Source of the DNA: Serinus canaria
Taxonomy: Eukaryota; Chordata; Aves; Passeriformes; Fringillidae
Assembly (NCBI RefSeq): GCF_022539315.1
Contig: NC_066315.1
Span: forward strand, 96,019,990-96,083,989
Direction: 5' to 3'
Length of the DNA stretch: 64,000 nucleotides
Shown here: positions 25,001-39,700 of the stretch, one piece after another
Position numbering within the stretch: the first letter of the stretch is position 1
Layout of the letters: the number at the start of each line of letters is the position of its first letter
Program-made: the position numbers and the translations under genes
The notes under the pieces: model-generated
Databases searched by the model: none
What the model was told of the DNA's origin: nothing
What the model saw: only the letters and a program-made list of their open reading frames with translations

Positions 25001-28000
25001 CAGAGCCAACATAACAATTGCTTTGCTGTTCATAATTCCATAATCATTTGACTGCATATTTGTATTTGTAGGGGTTTAAAAAGTTTATTTCTCTTCAAAG
25101 AAAATTCTTACTACAGGCCAAGCTAAATTAAAAGTAAAATTGAATTAATATTTATATCTGCCTTTTAACAACACAGATTTAATTCCAATCACATGCAGTC
25201 TCTTTTGAATTTCTTGATAAGTAATTGATTAAACTAAACAATTCATGTTTCTTTCCCAAGGGAAAAGCAAGCATTCAAAATTATAATAAATTGAAGTAGA
25301 AATATAGAAACTACATACTGGGCAGATTACGTTCCTTCAGCAGTGGAGAAAACAGCTTTGCAATATTTTTTTAACAGATGGACCCTAAAATGCTGGATTG
25401 TTTTGCTTTGTTTGGCCAATGTTTCATATGGCTCCATGCTCAAGACAGGCTCCACTGTTTCCTAAAAACATATATTCACACATCAGACAGTAGGTAGTCA
25501 GGTGTCAGTCTGTACTCTCCTGACAAAATGGAGCAAATATACCTTAAGCCTGAAGCAGAAGCCTGGATAAAATAACAAACCACAAAACTTTATGAATTCA
25601 AGCGTTATGTACTAGAGATCAATATTTCCAACTTTTCTAAATTAAATGATATCTTGACATCCTGTGTCCCTGAATGAAAAGATATAGCACGTCTTTCCTC
25701 TTCCACCAAAACAAACCCCAAATTTTATTCTGACTCTGTATCTGCTCAACCATAGTGCAGAGGAAATAACGGAGTAGCCAAAGTTCCTGATCTCTTAAAC
25801 TGTACACACAAGGAATTAGACACTAATTATCTGCCACAAATTTTTAAATCACTTTGAGTATAAGGGTAAATTCTTTTAATAAGGACCTCTATTAATTTCC
25901 TTCTTTGTTCTTTTTTGCATAATTTCTGTTCACAGGAATAACAGAAAAAAATCCACCTACCTACGGCATTCCTTTTATAAAACCTTTCACCACCACACTT
26001 TTAATTGAGAAACTCTTTTTGAAAAATATATCAAAGAAAAACTGAACAGCCTGTGCAATTAATAAAGACATCTCTCTACTAAACAATATTCTTGTTAGAC
26101 TTCCTCCTTGTAACGCTAATCCCAATTAGTATTTTGATGCAAAATTCTATTATTTTGGTTTTCTTGTAACAAGGAATAAGTCTGTTTGTTCCACAGAAAT
26201 ATCTGAATAAAGGAATTTTAGATGATTCTTAGTTCTCAAGGCAATGTTTAAAAAAGCTATTCAAACAAAGAAGTAATACAGAAATTTTTAAAAGTTTTCT
26301 AGTTCGAAAAATCACCAACCTTGCAAAAGGAAACACAGATACATCAAATATAGGCCCTCATTTTCTGGGTATCTGGCTTGCAGTATTTTCCACTTTATCC
26401 CTTTAAAATTCTGGATTACTTCTGTAGGGAAAACACAGTTTGGTTTGTAGCTGAAAAACAGTTTCTGAGCAGTTCCTAAAGAACCAGTTTCTATGGCAGA
26501 AGAAGTCTTCAGCATTTTGTACCTACTCAAAGCTTTAAAATCAAGGCTTGTGACATTAAATAACTATTCAGAAGGAGTACAGTGCATTATCCCTCCAACA
26601 TATTCACAACAGCTCTTTTTTTTTTACCACAGAAAAATGTTTTATTTAAACCACACACACTCCTTTCAAGACAATGCTTTTAGAGATGCTAGCTATATCT
26701 TTCCACCTGCCAAATACAAAACAGGAAAATCAATAGCAAAATAGTAAAAAAGGATCTTATGCTTTGTTTTAAAGCTGGGTAATTTTTTCCATAGTGGAGA
26801 AGGGTTGTATTCAAGTCACTTTGCCTTTTGCAGAACTTGGAGACTCAAACATAATGGAAATGCCAATTTCTGCAGTCTACTAATTATTTTGACTCACGTA
26901 TTCTCTTTACTACTTGTAGAGTCCATGTGGCACATCCAATATCCACTCAATCAACAGAAGAGCCATTTAACACTGATACCTTTAATTCTGATACCTTTGT
27001 TATCAGAAGTTCTACATGTAATAAAAACCACCCTCTACAGTGTCTCTATATTTATAAACATGGGTTTTGTCCACTGAGGCATCGTAAGGACTTAGCTTAC
27101 TTATGTTAGGGGAATTAAATTATATTTTCTATTTCCATATATCAAATAGCTTGGACATAAAATGTATTGCCTTGGTATCTTCCAAGATAGTATATGCAGA
27201 AGTAATGTGTATTATAGAAATTAATCCCCTTTATTTCCTAACAATTAACTCCTTTTATTGGATTTTCACAGGGTTTTGCCATTCCACTCTCATCCTTAAC
27301 TTCCCCAGTAAAAAATTTCATCCTCTTGAAGTTTCAGATAGTCAAGAATCGTGTTTGCAGCAATCCAAAGGTATCATAGACAGTTTTGCTTAGACTATGA
27401 AAAAGCTGTTTAAAGAGAAGTAAACAAAAAAGGAAAAATATTACAGTTCAAAATATTAAATATTTCCATGTACTTTTTTCCTTCACTGTCACCTTCCTCT
27501 TAAGACAACTCTTAAGGAACATCAATGTCCAGGAAGACTTCGTAGTTCAACTCCTCTTTAAATCAGTCTAGAGCAGAGTTCAGTAGTAGAGATTTTGGAT
27601 TGACAAAAATTCATTGACCCTTTCTGTCATGGACAAAACTGCATGGACAATTTTCTTCCTCTCCAGAGTAATACTGTGGGAAAGCTTCTGAGGGAAGTAA
27701 ATGAAAATACATCCTTGTGAGTCCATAGAAGGTGATTATTATAACATTTTTGTGATTTGAAATACTCTTAGATGGACACCGAATGTCACCATGACTCCAA
27801 ATGTCCATTGCAGAAACAAGCAGAATTTCACACAACTTTTGGAACAGTGAATTTTAAATAAAGATGTTCAGAACTCATTGGACTCTCCTTCATAAATTCA
27901 TGGCATCTCAATTTGTGATGGCCTAGAAATTGTAACATTTAATCCTGAGATGTTATTTAAAGCATTTAGTAATTAAGGAGATTTAACAGACTTTCTATGA

Positions 28001-29354
28001 GCACAGAGGTTAATATTGTCCCATCTTTTACAAATGAAAAGCTATCCACCCTAGTCTAATTCAATATACAGAATTGAAATCAATGAGAGTTCTATATAAA
28101 GAGCAAGGGTAGAGAATGATGCAAAATGTCAAGAGCTTCTATTTATAGGTACTGAAATTCTAACAAAAAAAAAAAAAAAAAAAGTTAGGTTTGAAAGGAA
28201 CTGATTCTTTTGAAGTAAAAAAATATTATCTTACTGAATAAACACAACCATGCAAAAGCAGAAACTCTGAAACTCTGTTCAATGTCTTAGGCATTGTCCT
28301 TGAAACTCCTTTTTTAAATGTTTAGAATTTGAAAAGGATCTCATTTCATTTGACCTTCCATAGACCATAAACTGCAGAACTTCCAGAAATTGATACTATA
28401 TTTTCCTTTTACGAAGGAGCAGGGACTTGCATTAAACTCGAGCTGAATAACACATACTGTTTATTTGTGGTCCTGCAGCAGTACCTGAGGTAGAACAGTA
28501 ATCTAATACACTTAAAAATTACTTAAGTAGCTCTTCATGATACATTCCTTCTGGGTAGCAAAATATCCTATCCATCCAAATGAGAGTACTTTAATCTTTT
28601 CCCTTGAGTTTTGGACATGGACTTAGCTAAAATTACACTTTCTAATTGAACTCAAGCCTAGTTTGCTGCAACACCACACTGCCATTGGTAACATAAATCA
28701 ATCAATGCTATAGTGAAATGACTGTAAGAGCAGAAAAGACCAGGCTATTACTGAAAGGTATTTTTGCATGACTAATAAACTAGAAAACTCACAACGTAAA
28801 TAATAATTGAGAAATAAAAGTTTAAAACAATGAAAAGGCATTAGAATTGTAGAAACATGATAGTTTTGCCCTTTCTGTTGAAGTCAGAAAAGATAAATAG
28901 CAGATAGCAGTTTAATACGCTTACAACAGAGGAAAGTCTATCCCTAAATGCCACAATACTATTTTATGTTATCTTTTCATTGCCTCTTAAATCTGCTATA
29001 TTTTTCTCAGACATATAAAAACATATATTTTCAGATTTACTATTGAGATACTGCTATTTCATATTTATTGCTGGAAGTCCACAGCAATTCTTCACAGACT
29101 TTCAAACTCTTCCCTAAATATCTAGGGTCAGATTCCATAAAACAAAAATAGATGAACTTCACCCTAAACATTAAACCATTTTCTAAACAGTAATTATTTT
29201 TCTATTACACACTTGGCCAGCTGAGTCCTAGGAACTATAGACTAACTCTCTCTTTGCTAGGCCTTGTCAAGGACTAATACACACAGAGACACGTGACCTA
29301 AAATAAACATGGTATGCTGCATGAATCCCTACAGCAATCTCCTTTTAGGTACAA
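22093..29354. other. AT-rich single-copy DNA, no gene seen
   Basis: No supported gene. Frames are at most 96 codons and overlap on both strands. It contains an AT-rich patch at about 24788-24830 with several TTAATTA / TTATTTAATAA motifs, and a 19-bp poly(A) at 28165-28183. No RNA gene or recognisable exon was seen. Confidence 0.6.
28165..28183. repeat. A19 homopolymer
   Basis: Nineteen consecutive A. The upstream sequence has no polyadenylation signal at the right distance and no gene-like body, so it is taken as a simple repeat. Confidence 0.9.
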
Positions 29355-29712
29355 AAAGGCTGCTCTGAGGTCTTCCTGAAGCTTCTCTTCTCCAGACTGA
29401 ACAACTCCAACTCTTTCAGACTGGTTTTTTACAGGACAGGAGCTACAATCCCTGGCTTTCTGACTCTCCTGTGGACCTGCTCCAGCTGGTCAATGTCCTT
29501 CTTGTGTTTGAGGCCCTAGAGCTGGAAGCAGCACTCCAGGTGGGTCTCACAAGAGCAGAGCAGAGGGGCAGAATCCCTCCCTCGCCCTGCTGATGGAGCT
29601 CCTGTTGGTGCAGCCCAGGATGCAGTCAGCTTTCAGGGCTGTGAGCGCACATTGCCAGCCCACGTCCAGCTTCTCATCGACCAAGTCCTGTTCCTCAGGC
29701 CTGCTCACAGTT
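29355..29712 (-). mobile_element. CR1 non-LTR retrotransposon fragment, inverted
   Basis: On the plus strand it reads as the reverse complement of CR1 ORF2. Landmarks are TTCTCTTCTCCAGACTGAAC, GACCTGCTCCAGCTGGTCAATGTCCTTCTTG, GGAAGCAGCACTCCAGGTGGGTCTCAC, CCCTCCCTCGCCCTGCTGATGG, TGCAGCCCAGGATGCAGTCAGC and a terminal TTCTCATCGACCAAGTCC block. Both ends are missing: the 3' tail with its short ATTCTATG repeat is not found below 29355, and the body stops near 29712. Reading frames are broken. It is notably GC-richer than its surroundings, as expected for CR1. Confidence 0.9.
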
Positions 29713-32700
29713 TTAGATGGCCATAAGGCAGGTTCAGGGCAGTCTGCAGAACTGGATGACTTTTAGCAGTCCTTTGCTGTCACTGGTTGGTGGGAATCCA
29801 TTAATTTTAATTGTCCTGTACTGCTCTGTGACACTCTTACTCCAACTGGTGACAGTGGCAGAGCAATCTACCGAATGTATATAAATGCTCTGAGCAAAAA
29901 GCCAGAAATTTTCTGCTAGGGATCATCACCTAGGTTAAAATTTCTTCAACTTCAGAATCCTAAAGCAACCGCTCTTATTTTATTTCACATACAGACGAAC
30001 ATGTGAAGTGAGCCGTAAGGTCTGGAAAATTACACCTGCATGATGTATAAAAAATATACACAAATACAAAGGATACCTAACCACAATCTATAACTTGTCA
30101 CCTTTTCTTTCTCCAGACCCACTACAGCCCTCCCTTGCTCCAAACCCCTGGTTGTGTACCAAGGATGCAAGGTACAAAACAGCTGACCAAATTTAGCTGC
30201 AATTATAGACTGAAGTAGGGTTATTAATTATCAGTAGGTCAAGGGCTTAAGGAAGTAAATGCCAGCATAGGAGAATTTCATATCTTGTGTCATCCACATC
30301 AGTGCTGACAGTATAGGAAAGACACATAGGAGCCATGAAGAACCTTTCCAGGGATTTGCAGGTACCAACTATTCCTCTCCAAAAAGGCTTTCTGACTGGT
30401 CAACAAAGACATAAGAATGGTGAGCACACTAGTGCTTAAATTAAGAACACAATAGACCCTACCTCTCTCTTGTGTATCAGGTAACAAAGTATTGCTTTAC
30501 ATATTCAAGTTATGTATATCCTGATTGCAGACCTTCTTTGCATAAACAATATGATTCAAAACAATCCTCACTACAGTTAAATATTTTGTCTGCATGAATA
30601 ATATTTGGCTGATGATAGCTTGGGATAAATTTCATATGGTTGTATTTAGCAAAGGAAAATATGTTGAGAATTTTATCTATAATGTTATCTCCTTTGTTTA
30701 AAAATTTATGTTTTTAAACTGTTTGACACAGGCTAAAATGTAGAACTGCTTCTGAATTAAGGATATCAAAATGATGATAGTTTATGTAAAGAAGGTGTTC
30801 TATTATCTACAGCTGGCTGAGACAGTTACTTTCATCCTAGCAGATTATAGACTGAGAGCATATAAAGTATACTTTCCTGCCTCCTAGCTCCAGGAATGCA
30901 ACACACCTGGGCATGAAGCCACCAACCCTCAGGAATATATAACACTTTCACAAGAAAGCAAGGAGTATACTCAGAAATACAAGAAACTGAAAATATACCA
31001 CATCCCCACACTGGCTGCTTACAGGACACAGTCTTTTTTCTCATCTACAAGTTCATAAATAAATTAGGTCTTGGACACCAGAGGAATATATAAATCAGTG
31101 GGACATAGGACCAAGGTCAAAAGTTTTATTTCTCACACTTAATGGATACTCTGTGTAGGTATATAAACTGCTGAAGGAAGTGGGTTCATCAAAGCATGAT
31201 ACAAGTCTGGATTTAACATTGTAATACTTTACTCATGTTTGTTCTGGAACCTAAAACAACTGAAAAAAAAAAACTAAAATACATTAAAAAGTCTAAAATT
31301 TTTTTGAGTGGTGGTCAGATAATTAATGAACTATTAGAGGATGCACATGCCTTAAATAAAAGGACCTAAGAACCTACACAGGATACTTTGGTGTACTTGG
31401 TGACAGGTTCTCTCAGCTCTTTCAGGTTTGTGAGTTCACTTTATGAGGTCACTTCTTGATGAAACAGACAGTGGAGCCCTCACTGTGCTGTTCCTGCACA
31501 GGGTTCAACAGAAGGAATGTGCCAGCGCAACTGAAAATGTCACATTTTAAAGACTGGCCTGAAGAAACGAGAGTTTTAAAGGAGAGATGTGTTTATATTA
31601 AGGCAACCTGCATTTCCTGAAAATATCCCTTCTTATCTATACACAAGTCTGAGCTTGATCATTTTAGTTGCTCTTTTTTGTTAATATGACAGAGAGAACC
31701 ATTGATCTTAACAATGTAAACTGTCCATCAGCCACAACAGCTATTTTTTAAAATCTTATGTTACTGATAAAACTAAACTTAATCCCTTGTCAAGTTTATT
31801 TTATGACAATGAGCTTCTAATGCAGCCTTTCTAACCTTTCATCTTTAGTTCTTCCATATGCAAACCCGAACCACATGCTAAAACACACACTTGTAATGAA
31901 GAAAACCTGTTGCGATCAATCAGAAGGAAAACAAAACCATTAATCATGCAACAAAAATCAGCATGACACACAGATCATAATTTAACATTTGTTGTGTTTC
32001 CTGGGAGCTTACACAGGTCTGTTTTTATTTAATTATCACAAGAGGTAATAAAGTTAGAGGCATACCAATGGGGAACAGGTCATTACTGAGAGTTGTTAAC
32101 TTCTTAATATAATCCGCTGCTCTTTTAATCACTCAGCAACTAAATTAATTAGCTGTTAAAGGTTAGAAAACTTTTCCCCAAACCTAAGCAGAGTAAATAG
32201 TTTCTTTCTTATATTCCACATTCTATACACATTATAAATAAATTGATTTTATTTCAATATATAAAAAACTATTATTTTCAATTACTCTATAAACACTTGA
32301 TAGGAATGTAACCTGAAAAGATAAAGTATCAGGTACGTGATAAATACAACTTTTTTCCACACAAATATGAAATCTGTCACCTTTTTTGTAGCTATGAATT
32401 CTGTCAAGTAAATATACAAGTAAAGATATGACATCAAATTTTCATTATAAGTACTCAAGGACCACCAAGCCACAACAGAAGTTTTATGTGTCTTGTATAA
32501 AAAGAAACTTATGCCAGTGGCTACCAGCATCCTGGTAAGACACATAAGACAGTAACCAAGATTATTTTCTTTGAGAGAATGTGCATAAAAATTTATGTAT
32601 AAAAATTGTCTTATATTAAAAAGGAATAAGCTGCCTCACACAGCAGAATAAGAGTGCAGAGGTATTGAATCAGATATAGCTTGTAGATACAGTCATACAT

Positions 32701-34873
32701 AAAATTACATAAGTGTCAAGGATTACTTGCACAAGATATGTTTCTGCATTAAATTTCTCATTCCCCCATTGTCACTTGTTCCCACCTTACTGTCATGTTT
32801 AACACCTACTGCTCCTTCCTTCTCCTAAACTCCTACACACTCATACACAAAGATTCCTTCATTGCTATCAAGTATTTAGTCCATATGTCCAAGACATTTT
32901 TAAGAACAGATAGTAGTTTTGGACAAGATTAGTTACTTAGAAAACAACACTTTCTTTACTGTGCTACTCAAACAATTGTATTTTTTCAATTTTTCTAGTA
33001 CTGAACTTGAGAGTATGTGTTATTACAGGCTGCATCAAGAATGCATCAAGTGCAACACATTGTACATTTCTAATACAGCAACAGTATCATTTGATATATA
33101 TGCATATATATAACCAGATAAAAATCCAATAGCTGAAATAAAGCTAAGCCTCACTGTGAAGTTAGAATTTATGTTCTGATTCAAACTTTCTCTGTGTATG
33201 TTATTATAAATAATTAACGACACATACGAGTCAGAAATTGGGTTTAAGTCCAATAGACGTCCCACAAAGAAGTAAGTATATTTTTACTCAGGTTTTACAT
33301 GACAATTTGCTAACTCCCTGATCTTTTGTCCATTGGTAAACCCAGTTATTTTTCACAGAGCTGAATCTTCCCTAAAAGACAAAAATATTTGAAAACACTA
33401 CATTTCTCTTATTAAGAAACAGATAAACATAGGCTTTTATTTGAAGAAAAACTTTTTAAAGAATAGTATGGATGATATTATGAAACATCAAGTGGACTTC
33501 TCTAACCTTTCCATTAAATCAGTTTTAAATATAAATTCTGAATTGAATCTGAAATTTGTTTAAAAACGTGTCTACTGTCAGCTTTTTATAGAATTAGTTT
33601 CAGGGAACAGATGGACATTTGAATATCTTCTTAAAAATGTGTATTTATGTAAGACTTTTTGTAGAGAGAAAAAAAAGGCTGCATTTAGAGAAAATATCCA
33701 ATGGGGAGGTAAAAGAAAAATCCAAAAGGAGGACTGGAATGTTTCAGGCTACCTTATAAGGATTAATAAATCCTTAAATTAATATATGTAACTGGAGATA
33801 CCACCAAGCAAAACCTTTGATAAAGCTAATTTTTGCAAACATACAGGAAGATCCACACAGACCAGCAATATGCCTTGCCAGTTCCTCAGGATTTAGTTTA
33901 CCTTAATCTGCTTCCAATTTACCAGTCATCCTGAAAATACACAATGTATGTCCTCAGTTACTTCATGTTCTTAGACATGAATATTTATTGGCAGCTCTCT
34001 TTTTTACAGTGGTAAATGTTGAAATTTAGGTGCTAGATCCTATTTTTTTGTATTCTTGAAATTTTTTGAAGGTGATTTATAAAAAAAATCCCTTTTTAAT
34101 GACTTATAAAACTAGCTATATAAAGAATGTAATGGACTTCTTCAAATCTCAAGTATGGTGATGTACAAACTAATTATTGCCTAAATTCTGCTTCAACAAT
34201 GTGCTTGGCAAAAAAGCCAAATTATTATAACAATGGAGATTGGAGTAAAATAAAATAAAATGCAGAGCTCAAATCTTTACAATAAAATTAATTTCTTCCC
34301 TCTCTGTTGCACAACACAATTATCTCATATTCACTATGTACTTCATTTTTCCTTTATCTTTGCATTTTTATCTGCCTTTGTAAGCTATAGAATGAACAGT
34401 TCTAATACAGTGAATTATACATTTTCAAAGAGATTAAGCATGAATTAGGAAAAAAAAAAAAAAGAACATATAAAACCAGTTACTTTTGGCCTTATTCAAT
34501 CCAGACTTAAAATCATGACTGTGCTGACTAACACTGCATTGCTGAAGGTCAGCAGCATCTAATGCCTGACTGTACTGGGAAACAAATGAAACCATTCATT
34601 GTAAGCTGCCATGAACAAGCGATAGCAAATACTTCAAACAGAAATCATGGAAAACAGTGCAGAATGAGCAAAGATGTCTGCAGAAATAAAGCAACTTTTA
34701 AAGGGTTGCAAGTTTTTCATATACCTCTAACCACCATCACTCCTATGTCATGTACATCTCTGTTCACACCATCCAAATGTGTTACTTACTACCGACTGCT
34801 GTAAATTCCCTTCATTTCAGATATGATTCCAAAAATAGCACATGATATTCCATTTCCTAGGTCTTCTAAAAGG
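29713..34873. other. AT-rich single-copy DNA, no gene seen
   Basis: No supported gene; frames are 87 codons or shorter. A stretch at 31980-32180 is rich in homeodomain-like TAATTA motifs and may be a conserved non-coding element (see findings). An A-run lies at about 34450-34463. Nothing else stands out. Confidence 0.6.
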
Positions 34874-35373
34874 TGTGCTTTGTCTGGGATGAAGTTAATT
34901 TTCCTCACTGCAGCCTGCATGATGCTGTGTTCTGGATTTGTAGCCAAACGTATTAGTAACACAGCAATGGTTTGGCCATTCTTGGAACAGTGTTTGAACA
35001 GAATCAAGGTTTTCTCTTCTGACTACTTGGACTCTGTCTCCAGCATGGGATGGCAAGAAGCTGGGAGGGAAAACAGCCTGGAACAGCTGACCCAAATTAG
35101 CCATACCATGTAACATAATGTTCAGCAGTAAGAACTGAGATAGAGGAAGGGATTGTCTCCAAATGCAGCTGAAGCTTGGTCAACAGCTGGAAACAGTCTG
35201 CTTATAAGAGGTGATTTCTTTGAATCAGTTTCCTCCTTCTTTTCTTCATCTGTTAATTTGTCCTTATCCAATGAATGGATTTTTCAGTTTCATCTTTCTT
35301 ATTATTTCCCTCAACCTGCTGGGTGAGGAGAGTGAGTGAGTGGCTGTGGGGATACCTGGTTAGGGCCAACTCA
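34874..35373 (+). mobile_element. Second solo LTR, same ERVL-type family, more diverged
   Basis: It shares order and wording with the LTR at 5925-6506. It starts TGTGCTTTGTCTGGGATGAAG, then GTTAATTTTCCTCACTGCAGCC, GATGCTGTGTTCTGGATTTG, ACAGAATCAAGGTTTTCTCT, GAAGCTGGGAGGGAAAACAGCC, GAACAGCTGACCCAAATTAGCC, and near the 3' end GTGAGGAGAGTGAGTGAGTGGC and CTGGTTAGGGCCAACTCA. The 3' boundary is approximate, and no target-site duplication is clear. No internal retroviral genes are adjacent. Small open frames on both strands here are LTR sequence and not genes. It is more decayed than the first copy, so probably older. Confidence 0.8.
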
Positions 35374-36689
35374 TTACACAAAGCTAGGTAAATGTAGCTA
35401 TCAATTCAAACGGTATTTATATACTTAATGTAAAACATCAGCAGAACTCTCTTAAGAGAACCTTCTGCTACTCCACAGAGCCCACAGTGACATGCTCTCC
35501 TATATTATGTGGATCTTAGCACACTCTGTTTGCAGAACAGAGCTGAAAATCACATAACAATCATACAGTGCAAATTTCCATGCAACCAACAACACTGTGC
35601 TTTTCATATCCAAGGATATTAGTAACTTGACTGCAAAATCATTTCCTAAGAACTCTGTCACCTCTCCTTCCTTCAATGATATCATTAAAGCATATCAGCC
35701 CTTCTTTCTCTCAGTAACACATTATATGGACAATATAAACACCACATCTTTAAAAGCCACATCAGTGAATGGCGTTAGCTGTTCAGTAAGTGTCACAAAA
35801 TTGAAGTTTGCAGTAACCAGATGATTATCAGCTGTCCTTTTGTGTTTGTTTGTTGTGTGGGGCTTTTTCTACCCTACCATCTCATCTGACACTATAATTA
35901 CTCTTGTACGCGAATTCAGAGAACACAGACAAAATTGCAGTATCATAAGACACAGAGGTTTCATTACCATATATGTGGAATGCCTGCATCATTCGGAAAC
36001 AGGCAAGACAGCAGAGCTCTGCAAGACTAACCTAGCCCACCAGCTTACATTGTACCCCAACAAACAAAATGTTTCTGAAGAAATGTGCAATACAAGAAAA
36101 CATAAAATGAAAAACACGTTAATAAGAACATCAACAGAAACTGGCTAAGAGAGATTCAAAAGAGAATGAAAAATGTATTCCTAATCTCCAAAGGGAAGAA
36201 ACATCAAAAAAACCAGTAAGGCATGATATAGGTCCAACTCTAGAAAATCAGTAAACGTCAATATTTAAACCAAAACAAAGCTCTCAACAATTTACCTGTC
36301 TGAGGCACATGTCCCCTTATATCTCTGTCCTTAACAACTGTTCATCTAACAGTAAAAATCCCTTTACTGTTACTTTTCTGCATGTCTTTTTTTAAATTAA
36401 GAAAATACAAAAGTCACTTTCAAGGGAAGGTGGGGAGGCATTGTAGATTTCAATACAGTTTTCCAAAAGGAGCTTGAACTATTTGTCTTGAAATGTAGTT
36501 CAGCTTAACCAATAGAGTATTACAGATGACTGCATTTATTCCAATAAAGCTGCATCAAGCAAGTTCACCAAACAATACCAATTCTTTTATGAATAAAATA
36601 ATTCCTGGGAAAAAGCAACTGTTCCAGGAGTTCACCATTCTCCAAATGAAACTCCAGCTATAAATCCAGCTAAGACATGCAAAAATTAA
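35374..36689. other. AT-rich single-copy DNA, no gene seen
   Basis: The longest frame is 102 codons (35840-36148), beginning with a stretch rich in F, V and W codons. It resembles nothing known. No splice-bounded segment or RNA gene was noticed. Confidence 0.55.
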
Positions 36690-36692
36690 ATA

Positions 36693-36733
<41 letters not shown>

Positions 36734-36747
36734 ATATATATATATAA
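36690..36747. repeat. (TA)n microsatellite with TG interruption
   Basis: ATATGTGTC is followed by a long TA run, one TGTG interruption and another TA run, about 57 bp in all. Same architecture as the tract at 11.9 kb. A likely length-variable locus. Confidence 0.95.
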
Positions 36748-39700
36748 ATGCTTTTAAAGCTGTAGTTGTTGAAAATCTCAGTTTTCCTATGATTACCTAT
36801 ATTCTTTCCCAGATGACAGTAATAGCTGTCATTAAGGTTATTTAAAACCGTAACTTAGATTATGCCTTTTTACTCTTATTTCCATAAAGAAATAAACTCC
36901 TTGGATATTCTGACTATCCATCATTTTCTATTTTTAGACATTTGATCCCACAAAAAGTAACTGTCCTAACTAAAATACCTATTTATCCAGAAAATTAGGG
37001 GGAAGGTTACAATCTTATATTTTCTGTATAGAAGAAACCTAAACCAAGTTATTATACACAAGAAGCTACCTGATCATATTTCCAGAAATATCTTGCAGAG
37101 CATATCTTGCAGAAAGATAAAAGAGATGAACTCTTCTTTAAATCCACTCCCTCTGTGTGTTAACAACTTTCAGGTGAGGTGAGTTTCCACCTAGATCTGA
37201 ACTACACTAATTGCCTGAAGTACTGCTTTAGGGCAGGAAATATATAGAGTGCAGTGGCTATGCTACAAAAAGAAATTGGCAACTTCTGCTTCAATCTAAT
37301 AAAAATGACCTGAGCATGTCTCATAAATCTAGGTAAGGTAAAAATGGAAGCAATTTCAATTTCTGAAACCTTAGGACTAAAGTTCTACTGGACATAAGAG
37401 AGCATGAGAATACACACAAAGCAGTTGCAAGAAGGAGTAGTGCAAATCACAGTTCTGCATGAGAACCCTTAATCCTACACAACCTCTGCTTTAGGAATGT
37501 GAGGCAACTTTTTATGTGGCCTCCTGAACAACATCACTAACAGTGATCTTTTCTTATGGCAAATGCTAGGTTTTCTGAAAAACAGCTGGCCACCATGAAT
37601 ACAAAGGAGAAGTGATATGTGTAGGATCCTCAGTAACCTAAGAAAGGAAAATGGAGCACACCACTGGCACCCCAAAGGCCGCTGAAGGAAAACAATGAGA
37701 TGGTTGTCCCTATTGAAGACACCCACTGAAGCAGGTAAACAAGGAAAGTCTCACCAAGAGGCCATGTTCATTCAATAGGGTCATCAGGGTATAGGACTTT
37801 TTATGAAAGAATTTGGGAATAAAGCAGAGAAAATATTTGATACTCTGTAACACTTAAAAACACATGTTTAGGGACAGGACCAAAGATAAGTAGAAAGAGG
37901 GATAAAGATGGATCTGGGAGGGATAAAAGTGGGAAAACAGAAAAGGACAGAGGTTGGTTGCATGTAAAGAGGTTCAGCATGCCTGAACCTTGTGCTACAC
38001 CATGGCCCACCCAATCTCTTGACTAAGCCTCTGTTTTGTGTAGGTACACTCTCAGCTCTGAGCATGCACATGTGGGAGCCACTGAACTTTGAGCTGGACT
38101 AGTCTGCAAGCACAGGGTGAGGTCTGAGTGGCAGCAACTCAAGTGGGACCATGAATGTCAGGGGCTCACAGGCCCAAGAGCTGCAGTGGGGAGATGGAGG
38201 TTCTAGGGGTCATCTACAGCACAGGTAAGGAGTCTAAGACGAGGTACGGGAGAGGAGAGACTTGTCATGTCCTGTGCACGTGTTGCTGAACAGCTCCTCC
38301 TTGCTTCCCTGGCAACATAAATGAAAATAGGACTGGGACAGAAGATCGTCTATGCAGGTGAACAATGAAATGTTAAGTGCAACAATACAGCAGAATGTGC
38401 ATTCACGAGGATGAAGTTATTCAGATCTTCTGCTGTGGTGCCATTCACTCTGGATAGAGAGAAAAAATTACAAGCAATGGTACTTATCTCAGGATCTTGC
38501 TAAAAATTAAATTTGGATAAATATGTATCTAACTGCATTTCTAGGTAATCAAATTACTCACCATCTAAAATAGCCTGCTATATTCAATTACAAAAACAAG
38601 TTTTCTTTGCATGCATCTCTAGTGTCTTCAGTAATCATTAATAGCCCTACTGGAAATGGCTGAGGTTTACTCTTTTGCCAATGACTTGGGTAGAAAATGT
38701 GTATTCCATAAGTGTGTGTTCATGACTTACAATGGAAAATTTCAATCTTCATAAGAAATCATAATTTTTTTTTTTTAGAAGACTGTTCCAAGTCACCTAG
38801 AAACATCCTACCTGCATCTCAAACCATCCTGAAGCCAAAGTTAACAGTTTTTTTCAGTCTCGAGCTAGCCTGGTGAGGAGATATAGATATCAAAGCTTTC
38901 AGATTCAACCCAGAAATACATTTAGAATCTCAAAATCTCAGGAACAACCTAGAAATCCTGGAAAACCTAGATACCAGGTCTTCAATCTGACAAAGATGCT
39001 CTTTAGATAAAACTCCCAGGAGCTTGGATTTAGGAATGTGTAGGATTTTCAAGAAAAGAGAGGGTCTCAAAAGCCTATTTACAAGTTTGAAATGAAACAT
39101 TTTTTTCTAAAATTAAACTTTGAGAATTTCAATTCTGCAAAAAATGCCAGCTGTTCCTTCCACTACAGATTTTTTTTTCTTATTATTAGTTTCTGGTTTG
39201 GAGTACTGAGCAGCACTTTCCTTTCAAACTCTGGGGAAATAGAAACCTCTGTAAATTATGATACTTTCTGACATATCCCTCAAGATAAAATTAGACTGCA
39301 AATCTCCTGAAATATTTTCCACAGCTCTTTGAAAATTAGCTGAAAAATACATTAAGTATATGTAAATTCATAAACACATACACTCATGTCTATTGACATA
39401 AACACATATGTTATGTACATATTTTTGTCCAATGTCTAGTGACTGATCCACCTATTCCTCTGCTTTGGCTACCTCCTAAAGCTTTCATTACCTCTTCCCC
39501 TCCTTCACCTGAGGCAGATATGTGGTCTTAGAGGGAAAAGTTCAATTTCTGTGCATTTCTGTTTGGTTATGGTAATAGTTGCAAATACACAGATTGAAGA
39601 AATATTTTTTTTCTCAGTGGCTAAGGCAGAAGTGTGCTGTGTACCTCCATCTGTCACTGAAATGAAATGTGACCTTTTTAGATATAGTTTCTTCATCTGT

